From contig NZ_AFCF02000006.1 in NCBI RefSeq assembly GCF_000203975.2, positions 310,001-374,000 on the forward strand: DNA of 64,000 bases. Direction: 5' to 3'. The notes below the pieces were generated by a model that was not told the DNA's origin, did no database searches, and was given only the letters and a program-made list of their open reading frames with translations. This document shows, in pieces, positions 44,538-53,815 of the stretch; within the stretch, counting starts at the first letter, position 1; each line of letters begins with the position of its first letter. Both the position numbers and the translations under genes were made by a program. This DNA is from Leisingera sp. ANG1. GTDB lineage: Bacteria > Pseudomonadota > Alphaproteobacteria > Rhodobacterales > Rhodobacteraceae.

Positions 44538-45482
44538 ATGGCGGCGATCCTGTCTATCCGCGATCTGCGCAAAACATACGATGGCGGTTTCCAGGCGCTG
44601 AAAGGCGTTTCTCTGGAAATTGAAGAGGGTGAAATTCTTGCCCTGCTCGGCCCCAATGGTGCGGGCAAGACCACGCTGATTTCAACTATTTGCGGCATTA
44701 CCACCGCGACCTCCGGGGTTGTCAGTGTGGGCGGGTTCGACAATGTCGGCCAGTTCCGGCAGGCGCGTGCCCTGATCGGTCTGGTGCCGCAGGAGATCAC
44801 GCTGGAGCCCTTCACCAAGGTTCTGGATACTGTCACGTTTTCCCGAGGCCTGTTCGGCAAGCCTGCCGATCCTGCGCTGGTGGAGGAGGTCTTGCGCAAA
44901 CTGTCGCTGTGGGAGAAGCGGGACAGCCGGATCATGGACCTGTCGGGGGGCATGAAGCGGCGGGTGCTGATTGCCAAGGCGCTGGCGCATGAGCCGCGCA
45001 TCCTGTTCCTGGATGAGCCGACCGCGGGCGTTGACGTCGAGCTGCGCAAGGACATGTGGGAGATCGTCTGGGAACTGAAGGCGGACGGGGTCACCATCAT
45101 CCTGACCACCCACTACATCGAGGAAGCCGAAGCGATTGCCGACCGGGTCGGTGTGATCACCGGCGGCGAGCTGCTGCTGGTCGAGGAAAAGGAGCAGTTG
45201 ATGGCCCGAATGGGGCAGAAACAGCTGGAGGTGCAGCTGACTGCACCGGTCGAGGTTATCCCCGCGGCGCTGGCGCAGCACAATCTGCAGATCGTCAACG
45301 GCGGTGATGCCTTGCTTTATACCTATGACACCCGGGCGGAGCGCACCGGTATCACCACGCTTTTGAACGACGTGGCGGAGGCAGGGCTGGTGCTGGCGGA
45401 TGTGCAGACCCGCGAATCCAGTCTGGAAGATATCTTTGTCGGCCTGGTTTCGGCTGGCGCGGCGTCGGAGGATGCAGCATGA
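44538..45482 (+). CDS. ABC transporter ATP-binding protein (ABC-2 exporter type)
   Basis: A 314-aa ATPase with Walker [11 protein letters not shown]-loop [12 protein letters not shown], signature LSGGMKRR, Walker [13 protein letters not shown] and H-loop TTHYIEEAE, all intact. The C-terminal extension after residue 220 is the usual one in the DrrA/NodI-like exporter group. Its stop overlaps the permease start by four bases, so the two form one complex. The cargo is not identifiable; drugs, polysaccharides and lipids are handled by this group. Confidence 0.93.
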   Translation: MAAILSIRDLRKTYDGGFQALKGVSLEIEEGEILALLGPNGAGKTTLISTICGITTATSGVVSVGGFDNVGQFRQARALIGLVPQEITLEPFTKVLDTVTFSRGLFGKPADPALVEEVLRKLSLWEKRDSRIMDLSGGMKRRVLIAKALAHEPRILFLDEPTAGVDVELRKDMWEIVWELKADGVTIILTTHYIEEAEAIADRVGVITGGELLLVEEKEQLMARMGQKQLEVQLTAPVEVIPAALAQHNLQIVNGGDALLYTYDTRAERTGITTLLNDVAEAGLVLADVQTRESSLEDIFVGLVSAGAASEDAA

Positions 45483-46240
45483 ACTGGACAGCAGTAGCCA
45501 CCATCTACAAGGCGGAAATGGCGCGGTTCTGGCGCACTTTTCTGCAAAGCTTTATTTCGCCTGTTCTGTCCACCTCGCTCTATTTCGTGGTGTTCGGCAG
45601 CGCCATCGGCAGCCGCATCCAGGAGGTTGACGGGGTCGAATACGGCGCCTTCATCGTGCCGGGGCTGGTGATGCTGTCGGTGATCACGCAGAGCATCTCC
45701 AACGCATCTTTCGGGATCTACTTCCCGAAATTCATCGGCAATATCTATGAGATCCTGTCGGCGCCGATCAACTTCCTGGAAGTGGTTGCGGGGTTTGTCG
45801 GCGCGGCGGCGACTAAGTCGCTGTTTATCGGCACGGTGATCCTCTGCACGGCCTCGCTGTTTGTGGATCTTTCGGTCCAGCATCCGCTGGCGATGGTGGC
45901 GTTTCTGGTGCTGACCTGCCTCAGCTTCTCACTGATGGGGTTCATTATTGGAATCTGGGCCGGGAATTTCGAACAGCTGCAGCTGGTGCCGCTCCTGGTG
46001 GTGACACCGCTGGTGTTCCTGGGCGGGTCATTCTACTCGATCTCTATGCTGCCGCCGGTCTGGCAGACGATCACCTTGTTCAACCCTGTAGTCTACCTGG
46101 TCTCCGGCTTCCGCTGGGCCTTTTTCGGCCAGGCGGATGTGCCTGTGCTGCTGAGCCTTTGTGCCATTGGAGGGTTTACTCTCGCTTGCGTGGGCGTGAT
46201 CTGGTGGATCTTCAAAACGGGCTGGCGCATCCGCGCGTGA
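45479..46240 (+). CDS. ABC-2 type transporter permease
   Basis: A 253-aa inner-membrane protein with six predicted helices of the ABC-2 family (NodJ/YadH-like), with the typical conserved segment [34 protein letters not shown] (here abbreviated to its ends: FLGGSFYSI and LFNPVVYLV). It partners the overlapping upstream ATPase. Homologues in alphaproteobacteria are usually two-gene operons with this pairing. Substrate unknown. Confidence 0.92.
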   Translation: MNWTAVATIYKAEMARFWRTFLQSFISPVLSTSLYFVVFGSAIGSRIQEVDGVEYGAFIVPGLVMLSVITQSISNASFGIYFPKFIGNIYEILSAPINFLEVVAGFVGAAATKSLFIGTVILCTASLFVDLSVQHPLAMVAFLVLTCLSFSLMGFIIGIWAGNFEQLQLVPLLVVTPLVFLGGSFYSISMLPPVWQTITLFNPVVYLVSGFRWAFFGQADVPVLLSLCAIGGFTLACVGVIWWIFKTGWRIRA

Positions 46241-46479
46241 CCCGGCGCTGATGCACGATGTTGCGCCTGTAGCCAGTTCCGAGCGTTAGCACGGTGCTGG
46301 CTCCGCGGGAGGCAACAGCTGCAAGCCGCTGACCTTAGTGGCTGGCAAGCAGCCGTGCTATTTGCCGTGCGCAAACCAGCGTTGCAATTATGCCCGCGAC
46401 TGTGCGGTTTTTGCATTTCACGCCAATTCCCAAGACCGCGCACCTTGTTTCACCCCGGGCGGCCCTCTACATCGGCGCC

Positions 46480-47277
46480 ATGAGATTTCACCTGCCTTTC
46501 CTGAAAAGACAGCCGCTGGTGGCAGTGGTTCGCCTCAATGGCGCTATCGGAATGCCCGGGCGCGGCTCCCTGAGCGATGCAGCACTGGCCCCGGTATTGG
46601 AGCGTGCCTTCCGCAAGGGCAAGCCCGCCGCCGTGGCGCTGGAGATTAATTCGCCCGGAGGCTCGCCGGTGCAAAGCTCGCTGATCGGCGCCCGCATCCG
46701 GCGGCTGTCGGAAGAGCTGGAAGTGCCGGTCTATGCCTTTGTCGAAGATGTTGCCGCCTCTGGCGGCTATTGGCTGGCGGCGGCCGCGGATGAAATCTGG
46801 GCCGACGCTAGTTCCGTTCTGGGTTCAGTCGGGGTTATCTCTGCTGGATTTGGGGCGCATGTGCTGCTGGCCCGCCAAGGGGTGGAGCGGCGGGTTTATA
46901 CCGCGGGTGAGAGCAAATCGATGCTGGACCCGTTCCGCCCGGAAAACCCTGAGGATGTGAAGCGCCTCAAGGTGATCCTGAACGACATCCACGCCAATTT
47001 TATCGACCACGTCACCGAGCGCCGCGGCTCCAAGCTGCACAGCGAAGAGAGCCTGTTCACCGGCGAAATCTGGCTGGCGCGCCGGGCCGAGGAACTGGGG
47101 CTGATCGACGGCATCGGCCACTTGAAGCCCAAAATGCAGGAACGGTTTGGCGAGAAGGTCCGCTTCCGCCGCTATGGCCTGAAGAAACCGCTGCTGAGCC
47201 GCTTTGGCATGCAGGTCGCGCAGGATGCGCTGGCCGGGATCGAGGAGCGTGCCGAATACGCGCGTTTCGGTCTCTGA
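46480..47277 (+). CDS. S49-family signal-peptide-peptidase-like serine protease
   Basis: A 265-aa SppA/SohB-like protease. The dyad is visible: nucleophile Ser94 in EDVAASGGYWLA and general base Lys146 in GESKSMLDPF; the oxyanion loop is INSPGGSP. There is no strong N-terminal membrane anchor, only a modest LPFLKRQPLVAVVRL segment, so it may be peripheral. The ATG at 46480 opens the conserved sequence. The next small gene starts (GTG) one base after its stop, followed by an antiporter gene that overlaps it; the three are translationally linked. Confidence 0.9.
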   Translation: MRFHLPFLKRQPLVAVVRLNGAIGMPGRGSLSDAALAPVLERAFRKGKPAAVALEINSPGGSPVQSSLIGARIRRLSEELEVPVYAFVEDVAASGGYWLAAAADEIWADASSVLGSVGVISAGFGAHVLLARQGVERRVYTAGESKSMLDPFRPENPEDVKRLKVILNDIHANFIDHVTERRGSKLHSEESLFTGEIWLARRAEELGLIDGIGHLKPKMQERFGEKVRFRRYGLKKPLLSRFGMQVAQDALAGIEERAEYARFGL

Positions 47278-47278
47278 C

Positions 47279-47452
47279 GTGCTGTTCAAGATCGTTGCAA
47301 TCTTTCTGGTGGTGATGGCTGTGCTGGCGATGTTCGGCAAGCTGCGGTTTCCCGGCCAGAAGCAAATAAATTCCAGGCGCTGCCCGTCCTGCGGCCGCTT
47401 CAAGATCGGCAAGGGGCCGTGCGCCTGTAAGAAGGGGGATCGTGGCAAATGA
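47279..47452 (+). CDS. Small membrane protein with C-terminal zinc ribbon
   Basis: A 57-aa protein starting at GTG one base after the protease stop. Residues 1-20 form a single membrane helix (LFKIVAIFLVVMAVLAMFG); the rest is basic, with a CPSC-x10-CAC zinc-ribbon-like set of cysteines. Its 3' end overlaps the antiporter ATG. Similar small proteins in relatives are often mislabelled as dehydrogenases. A membrane-tethered zinc knuckle between a protease and a transporter suggests an accessory role, but there is no direct evidence. Confidence 0.75.
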   Translation: MLFKIVAIFLVVMAVLAMFGKLRFPGQKQINSRRCPSCGRFKIGKGPCACKKGDRGK

Positions 47453-48411
47453 TGCCATGGCTGTATTCGGCGCTTGGTTTGGTCATCCTGCTGCTGGCGG
47501 GAGACGCGCTGGTGCGTGGTGCGGTGAACCTCAGCCTGCGGCTGGGGGTTCCTGCGCTGATTGTCAGCCTGACCATCGTCGCCTTCGGCACTTCGGCACC
47601 GGAGCTGCTGATCGCCATCAGTGCCGTGCATGAGGGTGCTGACGGCATCGCAATGGGCAATGTGGTGGGCTCCAACACTGCCAATATCCTGCTGGTGCTG
47701 GGCATACCGGCCCTCATGCGTGCATTGCACACCAGCGAATGCAGCACACGCAAGAACTATATCTTCATGCTCGGCGCGTCGGTGCTGTTCATCGGCCTGG
47801 CCTTTTGCGGCACTTTCACCATCTGGTCCGGCCTGATCCTGCTGGCCGCGCTGTCCGTGGTGCTGGGTATCGCCTTCCGCGAGGCGCGCAACCACCGCCG
47901 TAACGGCAAAGGCAATGGCTGCGCCGCTGATGCGGATCTGGAAGAGATCGAGGAAGCCGACCCTGACATGCCCTATTGGCGTGTCTGTATCTACCTGCTG
48001 CTGGGACTGATCGGCCTGCCGCTGGGCGCGGACTTGCTGGTGGACAATGCCAGCATCATTGCGCGCACCTACGGCATCAGCGAAACGGTCATCGGCCTGA
48101 CGCTGGTGGCGGTCGGCACCTCGCTTCCGGAGCTGGCCACCACTGTGATGGCGGCGCTGCGCCGCCAGGCGGATGTGGCGCTGGGTAATGTGATCGGCTC
48201 CAACATGTTCAACCTGCTGGCTATCATAGGCATCGCCACCTTTGTTGGCCCGATCAGCGTGGATCCGGAGTTCCTGCAGTTCGATCTTTGGGTGATGCTG
48301 GGGGCCTCGCTGCTGCTGATCCCCTTTGTCTTTTTCAAACAGGACATCACCCGGATTTGGGGTGTAATTCTGACTGCGCTTTATCTGGCTTATATGGCCG
48401 TCCTGTTTTAA
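47449..48411 (+). CDS. Calcium/sodium antiporter (CaCA family, YrbG-like)
   Basis: A 320-aa inner-membrane exchanger with about ten helices in two inverted repeats. Both alpha repeats are clear: GTSAPELLIAIS with GNVVGSNTANILL in the first half, and GTSLPELATTVM with GNVIGSNMFNLLA in the second; the acidic residues in these bind the cations. A cytoplasmic loop with RNHRRNGKGNG and an acidic run separates the halves. The ATG overlaps the upstream zinc-ribbon gene by four bases. Ion preference (Ca2+ against Na+ or H+) is inferred from family. Confidence 0.93.
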   Translation: MMPWLYSALGLVILLLAGDALVRGAVNLSLRLGVPALIVSLTIVAFGTSAPELLIAISAVHEGADGIAMGNVVGSNTANILLVLGIPALMRALHTSECSTRKNYIFMLGASVLFIGLAFCGTFTIWSGLILLAALSVVLGIAFREARNHRRNGKGNGCAADADLEEIEEADPDMPYWRVCIYLLLGLIGLPLGADLLVDNASIIARTYGISETVIGLTLVAVGTSLPELATTVMAALRRQADVALGNVIGSNMFNLLAIIGIATFVGPISVDPEFLQFDLWVMLGASLLLIPFVFFKQDITRIWGVILTALYLAYMAVLF

Positions 48412-48444
48412 CTGTTTCTCTGCATTTTCAGCAGGGAGGCACAG

Positions 48445-49221
48445 ATGCGGGCATTGGTGACCGGAGCGGGCAGGCGGCTGGGGCGTGCCATGGCTTTGGA
48501 GCTTGCGGCGCAAGGATACGATGTCGCTATCCACTATGCCTCTTCAGCTGATGAGGCTCAGGATACGGTCAATCATATCCGTGCAAAGGGCTGCCAGGCG
48601 GTCGCGTTGCAGGCGGACCTGCTGGAAGAGGACCAAGCCCAGGCGCTGCTGCCGCGGGCAGCGGACGCGCTGGGCGGTCCGGTTACCTGCCTGATCAACA
48701 ATGCCTCCGTGTTCGAGCATGACACACTGGCCACGGCCACCCGCGGCAGCTGGGACCGGCATTTGGACAGCAATTTGCGGGCGCCGTTTGTGCTGCTGCA
48801 AGCGATGGCGGCGCAGGACGTTCCGGTTGACTTGGATGCTGCCGGCGAGCCGCGAGCCTGGGGCCTGGCAGTCAATATGATCGACCAGCGGGTGCGCAAG
48901 CTGACACCTGAATTCATGAGCTACACCCTGGCCAAATCAGCGCTGTGGACGCTGACGCAGACGGCGGCGCAGGCGCTGGCTCCGCGGATCCGCGTCAACG
49001 CCATCGGTCCAGGCCCGACCCTGCAAGGGCCGCGGCAGAGCGCGGAGCAATTCGACCGCCAGCGTAAGGCCACTATTTTGCAGCGCGGCGCGGATGCGGG
49101 GGATGTTACCGCGGCTCTTAGCTATTTGCTGCAGGCAAAGGCCGTGACGGGCCAGATGATCTGCGTCGACGGCGGTCAGCACCTGGGCTGGCAGACCCCG
49201 GACAGCGACGGTCTTGAGTGA
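48445..49221 (+). CDS. Pteridine reductase-like SDR (FolM type)
   Basis: A 258-aa short-chain dehydrogenase with the pteridine-reductase nucleotide motif TGAGRRLGRA (TGxxxRxG, in place of TGxxxGxG), then LINNASVFEHD, and the catalytic YxxxK as YTLAK. This combination marks FolM/PTR1-like dihydromonapterin or dihydrofolate reductases. It is 33 bases after the antiporter stop on the same strand with an AGGGAGG site. It may supply a reduced pterin cofactor; molybdopterin genes moaD and moaE lie 4 kb downstream, but a link is only suggestive. Confidence 0.85.
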   Translation: MRALVTGAGRRLGRAMALELAAQGYDVAIHYASSADEAQDTVNHIRAKGCQAVALQADLLEEDQAQALLPRAADALGGPVTCLINNASVFEHDTLATATRGSWDRHLDSNLRAPFVLLQAMAAQDVPVDLDAAGEPRAWGLAVNMIDQRVRKLTPEFMSYTLAKSALWTLTQTAAQALAPRIRVNAIGPGPTLQGPRQSAEQFDRQRKATILQRGADAGDVTAALSYLLQAKAVTGQMICVDGGQHLGWQTPDSDGLE

Positions 49222-49520
49222 CGCAAACGCCGGGAAAACCGTCCCTTTCGCTGCAAGTTTTGCACCGGCTCACCTATCGTCACGGAAGCGTTACAAAAGT
49301 GCCTTTCTTTTCAAAACCTTGACAGGCAGCGTGAAAAATTTTGCGTTAAATCAGCACTTTAACAGGGCGCCTAAAATTTAGGCATTTGTCCAAAACCGCT
49401 CTGAAATAAGAGAAAAGGCGGGATAGCCCAAAGATATCTCCGCAGTTATCCACAGCTTCCGTGGATTTCCCCGCTCTTGATCCTGGCACGCAAACATTGC
49501 AGCCATCGCCGGGGAATCAT
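49222..49520. other. AT-rich spacer upstream of uvrC
   Basis: About 300 bases, clearly richer in A+T than the surroundings, with no gene. It has TTGACA at 49319-49324, a GCCTAAA-A-TTTAGGC palindrome at 49369-49383 and a TTATCCACA nonamer at 49446-49454 that matches a DnaA box. These fit a regulated uvrC promoter; a single box does not make an origin. Confidence 0.55.
49369..49383. promoter_or_regulatory. GCCTAAA-A-TTTAGGC palindrome
   Basis: Perfect dyad with 7-bp arms about 140 bases before uvrC, downstream of a TTGACA hexamer. It does not match the alphaproteobacterial LexA site (GTTC-N7-GTTC), so SOS control is not supported; the binding protein is unknown. Confidence 0.4.
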
Positions 49521-51413
49521 ATGTCTTGGCGCATGACTGACCAGCCTTCCGAAACTGCCCCGGATTCGCCTGTCCGCACCGGCTATGCCGTGATTCAGGA
49601 TTATGTGAAAACTCTGGACGCATCGCCCGGCGTCTACCGGATGCTGGATGCGGACAGCCGGGTGCTTTATGTCGGCAAGGCGCGCAATCTAAAGGCGCGG
49701 GTGTCGAACTACACCCGTCCCGGCAACAGTCCGCGGATCGAGCGGATGATCGCTCTGACTGCCTCGATGATGTTTCTGACCACCCGGACGGAAACCGAGG
49801 CGTTGCTGCTGGAACAAAACCTGATCAAGCAGCTGAAGCCCAAGTACAACGTGCTGCTGCGCGACGACAAAAGTTTCCCCAATATCCTGGTGGCCAAGGA
49901 TCATGCTTTTCCGCAGATCAAGAAGCACCGCGGCGCCCGCAAGCAGAAGGGCAGCTATTTCGGCCCCTTCGCCAGCGCAGGCGCGGTGAACCGGACGCTC
50001 AACCAGCTGCAAAAGGCGTTCCTGTTGCGCAACTGCTCGGATTCGATGTTCGAGACCCGCACGCGGCCCTGCCTGCAGTACCAGATCAAGCGCTGCACAG
50101 CGCCCTGCACTGGGCTGATCAGCGAGGAGGATTATGCCGCCAGCGTGCGTGACGCCGAACGGTTCCTGTCCGGCCGCTCCACCAAGGTGCAGGAGGAACT
50201 GGCCGAGCAGATGATGGCTGCATCCGAGGCGATGGAGTTCGAGCGCGCCGCCGCGCTGCGCGACCGGATCAAGGCGCTGACCCAAGTGCAAACTTCGCAA
50301 GGCATCAACCCGCGCGGGGTGGCGGAGGCGGATGTGGTCGGCCTGCACATGGATGGCGGCCAGGCCTGCGTGCAGGTCTTCTTCATCCGCGCCAACCAGA
50401 ACTGGGGCAACCAGGATTTCTACCCGCGGGTGGATGCGGACAACAGTCCGGCAGAGATCATGGAAGCCTTCCTCGGCCAGTTTTACAGCAACAAGGAGCC
50501 GCCGCGGCAGTTGATCCTGTCCGACGGTATCGAAAACGCTGACCTGATGGAGGCTGCGCTGAGCGAGAAGGCAGAGCGCAAGGTCGAGCTGCTGGTGCCC
50601 CAGCGCGGCGAAAAGACCGAGCTGATCACCTTTGCTGTGCGCAACGCGCGCGAAAGCTTGGCCCGCCGCATGGCCGAAAGCGCGACGCAAGCCAAACTGC
50701 TGCGCGGGATTGCCGAAGCCTTTGGGCTGAACGGCCCGCCGCAGCGGATCGAGGTCTACGACAACTCCCACATCCAAGGCACCAATGCCGTGGGCGGCAT
50801 GATCGTGATGGGGCCGGAGGGCTTCATGAAAAACGCCTACCGCAAGTTCAATATCAGGGGGGACGACCTGGTGCCGGGCGATGACTTCGGCATGATGAAG
50901 GAAGTGCTGAACCGCCGCTTCTCGCGCCTTCTGAAAGAAGACCCGGACCGGGAAAAGGGCTTGTGGCCGGACTTGCTGCTGATCGACGGCGGCGCCGGGC
51001 AGGTCTCTGCCGTGGCAGAGATTATGGAGGCGCACGGGGTTCAGGACATCCCCATGGTCGGCGTCGCCAAAGGTGTGGATCGCGATCACGGCAAAGAAGA
51101 ATTTTACCGCCCCGGTGAAAGCGCCTTTGCCCTGCAGCGCAATGACCCGGTGCTCTATTTCGTCCAGCGGATGCGGGACGAGGCGCACCGGTTTGCGATT
51201 GGCACCCACCGCGCCAAACGCGCCAAGGCGGTCAGTGCCACGCCATTGGATGAGGTCCCTGGTGTCGGCGCCTCGCGCAAGCGGGCGCTGCTGGCGCATT
51301 TCGGCAGCGCCAAGGCCGTGAGCCGCGCCAATCTGGCCGACCTCAAGGCCGTGGATGGGATCTCCGAAGCGCTGGCTGAACGGATCTATGACCACTTCCA
51401 CGCGCAGGGGTAG
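49521..51413 (+). CDS. uvrC: Excinuclease ABC subunit C
   Basis: Makes both incisions in nucleotide-excision repair. The 630-aa protein has an N-terminal GIY-YIG-like nuclease domain ([20 protein letters not shown]), a cysteine region with [16 protein letters not shown], the UVR domain for UvrB contact (around [15 protein letters not shown]), the RNase H-like C-terminal nuclease ([13 protein letters not shown]-type motif reading [14 protein letters not shown]), and terminal helix-hairpin-helix repeats. The ATG at 49521 has GGGGAA five bases upstream. It is the first of a rightward group leading to pgsA-moaD-moaE. Confidence 0.95.
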   Translation: MSWRMTDQPSETAPDSPVRTGYAVIQDYVKTLDASPGVYRMLDADSRVLYVGKARNLKARVSNYTRPGNSPRIERMIALTASMMFLTTRTETEALLLEQNLIKQLKPKYNVLLRDDKSFPNILVAKDHAFPQIKKHRGARKQKGSYFGPFASAGAVNRTLNQLQKAFLLRNCSDSMFETRTRPCLQYQIKRCTAPCTGLISEEDYAASVRDAERFLSGRSTKVQEELAEQMMAASEAMEFERAAALRDRIKALTQVQTSQGINPRGVAEADVVGLHMDGGQACVQVFFIRANQNWGNQDFYPRVDADNSPAEIMEAFLGQFYSNKEPPRQLILSDGIENADLMEAALSEKAERKVELLVPQRGEKTELITFAVRNARESLARRMAESATQAKLLRGIAEAFGLNGPPQRIEVYDNSHIQGTNAVGGMIVMGPEGFMKNAYRKFNIRGDDLVPGDDFGMMKEVLNRRFSRLLKEDPDREKGLWPDLLLIDGGAGQVSAVAEIMEAHGVQDIPMVGVAKGVDRDHGKEEFYRPGESAFALQRNDPVLYFVQRMRDEAHRFAIGTHRAKRAKAVSATPLDEVPGVGASRKRALLAHFGSAKAVSRANLADLKAVDGISEALAERIYDHFHAQG

Positions 51414-51483
51414 GCTGCTGATTTTGGGCTGAGAGGCAATCGTGCTAAGTCTGAAGGGCAGCCCTTAACTGCCCGGAGGAATT

Positions 51484-52095
51484 ATGCCTGTCTCCCTGAC
51501 CGTGAAAAACGTTGTCTATGACACCTATTCGGTGTCCGGAAAAACGCTGCCGGACATTGCCAAGAGCATCAAGAAAAGCGGCCCCAAAGACCCTAACGAC
51601 AACAAGAAAGTGGCCTTTCTGACCACCACGGAACTGGAATGCCTGACGGCCAAGGGCAAATATGTGGCTGACGGCAAACCTAAGATCGACAAGAAAACCG
51701 GCTGGTTCGAGGTGACGGCCAAGGTCTCAGCGCTGAAACTGATCCTGCACACAACGGTCAAATGCCCCAAACGCTCTGTCAGCGGGTTGTCGCCGCGGGC
51801 GCTGATCGAATGGTACCGCTTCTATGCTTGCTGCCTGGTGCATGAGGCGGAACATGTGAGCAAGGCCAAGAAGGAATGCGAGAAGATTGCCAAGGAATTG
51901 AACAAGCTCAAGGGTACCGGGCTGGCGGATACTGAAGCGGATGCACTGAAGATGGCACAGGAAGACCTGATGCGGGTGATCAACATTCACATATTCGACG
52001 ACCGCGACCGTCTGAACGAGATGCACCGGAAATTCGACCGGTCCAGCCATCACGGCGAAAAGAAGGGGGCGCTGCTGGATACTTCGGTGGGGTGA
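51484..52095 (+). CDS. DUF922-like putative zinc metallopeptidase
   Basis: A 203-aa protein that contains the zincin motif HExxH as HEAEH at residues 120-124, followed by a lysine/glutamate-rich helix (KKECEKIAKELNKLKG) and an acidic helix that may carry the third ligand. The N-terminal half is beta-rich with lysine clusters. It resembles DUF922 proteins annotated as secreted Zn-dependent proteases, but no signal peptide is visible, so export is doubtful. It sits between uvrC and pgsA, which are near neighbours in relatives, so it looks like an insertion in that gene order. Confidence 0.65.
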   Translation: MPVSLTVKNVVYDTYSVSGKTLPDIAKSIKKSGPKDPNDNKKVAFLTTTELECLTAKGKYVADGKPKIDKKTGWFEVTAKVSALKLILHTTVKCPKRSVSGLSPRALIEWYRFYACCLVHEAEHVSKAKKECEKIAKELNKLKGTGLADTEADALKMAQEDLMRVINIHIFDDRDRLNEMHRKFDRSSHHGEKKGALLDTSVG

Positions 52096-52224
52096 AGAGG
52101 ACGCGCTCCTAGTGCAAACTTCGCTCGATGACCTCAACCCGCCGCTGCGCTTCTGTGCCTGTTGCCGCTGAATTTTGGCTAACGCCGCTTTCCACTTGCG
52201 AAACAGACGGATAATGTGCGCCGC

Positions 52225-52896
52225 ATGAAGTGGACTCTGCCCAATATCCTCACCCTGCTGCGGCTGGTCGCAGCGCCCGGCCTGGCCGTGATGTTCCTGT
52301 ATTTCAGCCGCCCCTATGCGGACTGGTTTGCCCTGCTGCTGTTTGTGACTGCGGCGGTGACCGACTGGTTCGACGGCTATCTTGCGCGCGCCTGGAAGCA
52401 GGAAACCAAGATGGGCGCGATGCTGGATCCGATCGCTGACAAGGCAATGGTGGTCATCGCACTGATGATCCTGGTGGGGTATTCCGCTGAACATTGGACT
52501 CCATGGCTGGTGCTGCCCGCCACTGTGATCCTGTTCCGCGAGGTGTTCGTGTCCGGCCTGCGCGAGTACCTTGGTGCAGCGGCCGGCACGCTGAAGGTGA
52601 CCAAGCTTGCCAAGTGGAAGACCACGGCCCAAATGATCGCCATTGCTACGCTGTTCTCGCAGGGTATCTTTGAGCACTATCTGGTGATGTCCTCGTTTGG
52701 CATGGATCAGGCGCTGATCGAACAGATCATGACCGGCCAGGTCTCTGATGAAATGGGCCTGCGCTGGAAATTCGACGGAATGGTCTGGACTGGCCGTATC
52801 GGGCTATGGCTGCTGTGGATTGCCGCCGCCCTGACCGCCATCACCGGGATCGACTATTTGCGCAAGGCGATGCCGCATTTGAAGGAGGCTCATTGA
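52225..52896 (+). CDS. pgsA: CDP-diacylglycerol--glycerol-3-phosphate 3-phosphatidyltransferase
   Basis: Makes phosphatidylglycerophosphate, the committed step to phosphatidylglycerol and cardiolipin. The 223-aa membrane protein has the CDP-alcohol phosphotransferase motif DG-x2-AR-x8-G-x3-D-x3-D (DGYLARAWKQETKMGAMLDPIAD split: DGYLAR and MGAMLDPIAD). Several membrane helices follow. It begins MKWTLPNILTLLRL; GTG at 52216 is an alternative start. Its stop overlaps the moaD ATG by one base. Confidence 0.92.
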   Translation: MKWTLPNILTLLRLVAAPGLAVMFLYFSRPYADWFALLLFVTAAVTDWFDGYLARAWKQETKMGAMLDPIADKAMVVIALMILVGYSAEHWTPWLVLPATVILFREVFVSGLREYLGAAAGTLKVTKLAKWKTTAQMIAIATLFSQGIFEHYLVMSSFGMDQALIEQIMTGQVSDEMGLRWKFDGMVWTGRIGLWLLWIAAALTAITGIDYLRKAMPHLKEAH

Positions 52897-53141
52897 TGGA
52901 TGTCCTGTATTTCGCCTGGGTGCGCGAGCGCATTGGCTTGCCGCGCGAGCGGGTGGAAACCACTGCTGCCACGGTGGCGGACCTGGTCGAAGAACTGCGC
53001 GCCCGGGAAGACCGCTACGCCGCCGCTTTTGCCGATCTGTCTGCGCTGCGTGTTGCACTGGACCAGGAACTGTCGGAATTCGACGCCCCGCTTGATGGCG
53101 TGCGCGAGGTCGCCTTCTTCCCGCCGATGACTGGGGGCTGA
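52896..53141 (+). CDS. moaD: Molybdopterin synthase sulfur carrier subunit
   Basis: Ubiquitin-fold sulfur carrier of molybdopterin synthase. The 81-aa protein starts MDVLYFAWVRERIGL and ends with the essential double glycine (PPMTGG), whose C terminus is thiocarboxylated. The ATG shares a base with the pgsA stop (TGATG), so translation is coupled, and moaE follows three bases later. Confidence 0.94.
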   Translation: MDVLYFAWVRERIGLPRERVETTAATVADLVEELRAREDRYAAAFADLSALRVALDQELSEFDAPLDGVREVAFFPPMTGG

Positions 53142-53144
53142 ACG

Positions 53145-53591
53145 ATGCGGATTTCCGTGCAGGAAGCCCCGTTTGAACTAGGTGCAGAAAGCGATGCCTT
53201 TGCAGCAGGTGTGAACAATGCTGGTGCGTTGGTGACCTTCACAGGTGTGGTACGGGACGCCGATCAGGGCGGTCTCCAGGCGATGGAGATCGAGCATTAC
53301 CCGGGCATGACCGAGAAGGCGCTGACTGCGATAGCCGAGGAGGCCATGAGCCGCTGGTCGCTGGCTGATGCGCTGGTGATCCACCGCCATGGCCGTCTGG
53401 CTCCGGGCGAACGCATCATGATGGTTGCCACCGCGGCGCGGCATCGGAAGGATGCCTTCGAGGCGGCGGAGTATCTGATGGATTACCTGAAGTCCCGTGC
53501 GCCATTTTGGAAGAAGGAAATCCTCAGCGGTGGAAGTGCGGACTGGGTCGCGGCCAAAGACACTGACGAAGATGCCCTCAAACGCTGGTAA
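53145..53591 (+). CDS. moaE: Molybdopterin synthase catalytic subunit
   Basis: With MoaD, converts cyclic pyranopterin monophosphate to molybdopterin by inserting two sulfurs. The 148-aa protein has the conserved blocks GVVRDADQGG, LEIEHYPGMTE-like MEIEHYPGMTEKAL, VIHRHGRLAPGE, and the active-site lysine segment SRAPFWKKE. It is the last gene of pgsA-moaD-moaE and is followed by 333 bases without a gene. Confidence 0.95.
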   Translation: MRISVQEAPFELGAESDAFAAGVNNAGALVTFTGVVRDADQGGLQAMEIEHYPGMTEKALTAIAEEAMSRWSLADALVIHRHGRLAPGERIMMVATAARHRKDAFEAAEYLMDYLKSRAPFWKKEILSGGSADWVAAKDTDEDALKRW

Positions 53592-53650
53592 GGCTCCGGG
53601 GAGGCGGGTGCTCCCGTCATGCGACCAATCATCATAGATGATTTCCGCCT

Positions 53651-53681
53651 GTTGGGCCGGGCGCCGCGCTTCGCGAGGCGG
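53651..53681 (+). repeat. Gene-end intergenic element, family B, downstream of moaE
   Basis: GTTGGGCCGGGCGCCGCGCT followed by TCGCGAGGCGG: the TTGGGCC lead and a short GC hairpin, 60 bases after moaE and pointing away from it. Confidence 0.55.
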
Positions 53682-53815
53682 TTTGCATTTTGCTGAGAAG
53701 GCCTGAAGAGGCAGGCCTGCCCAGTCAGGCTAAGTTCGAGTGTGGTTGAAGGCTGGCGCCTCAAGGACAAGCCGCTTTGCGGGGCCTGCAGCCTCCTTGA
53801 CCCGCCGGAGTATGA

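Noticed and set aside
46825-48534. Long 569-codon open frame on the minus strand
   Set aside because: It mirrors the S49 protease, zinc-ribbon and antiporter genes, whose motifs are unmistakable; high GC content keeps the opposite strand open.
49222-49520. Replication origin upstream of uvrC
   Set aside because: Only one DnaA nonamer and a short AT-rich stretch; an origin needs a cluster of boxes and an unwinding element.
49689-51401. Long 570-codon open frame on the minus strand
   Set aside because: Exact shadow of uvrC; histidine- and leucine-rich with no domain.
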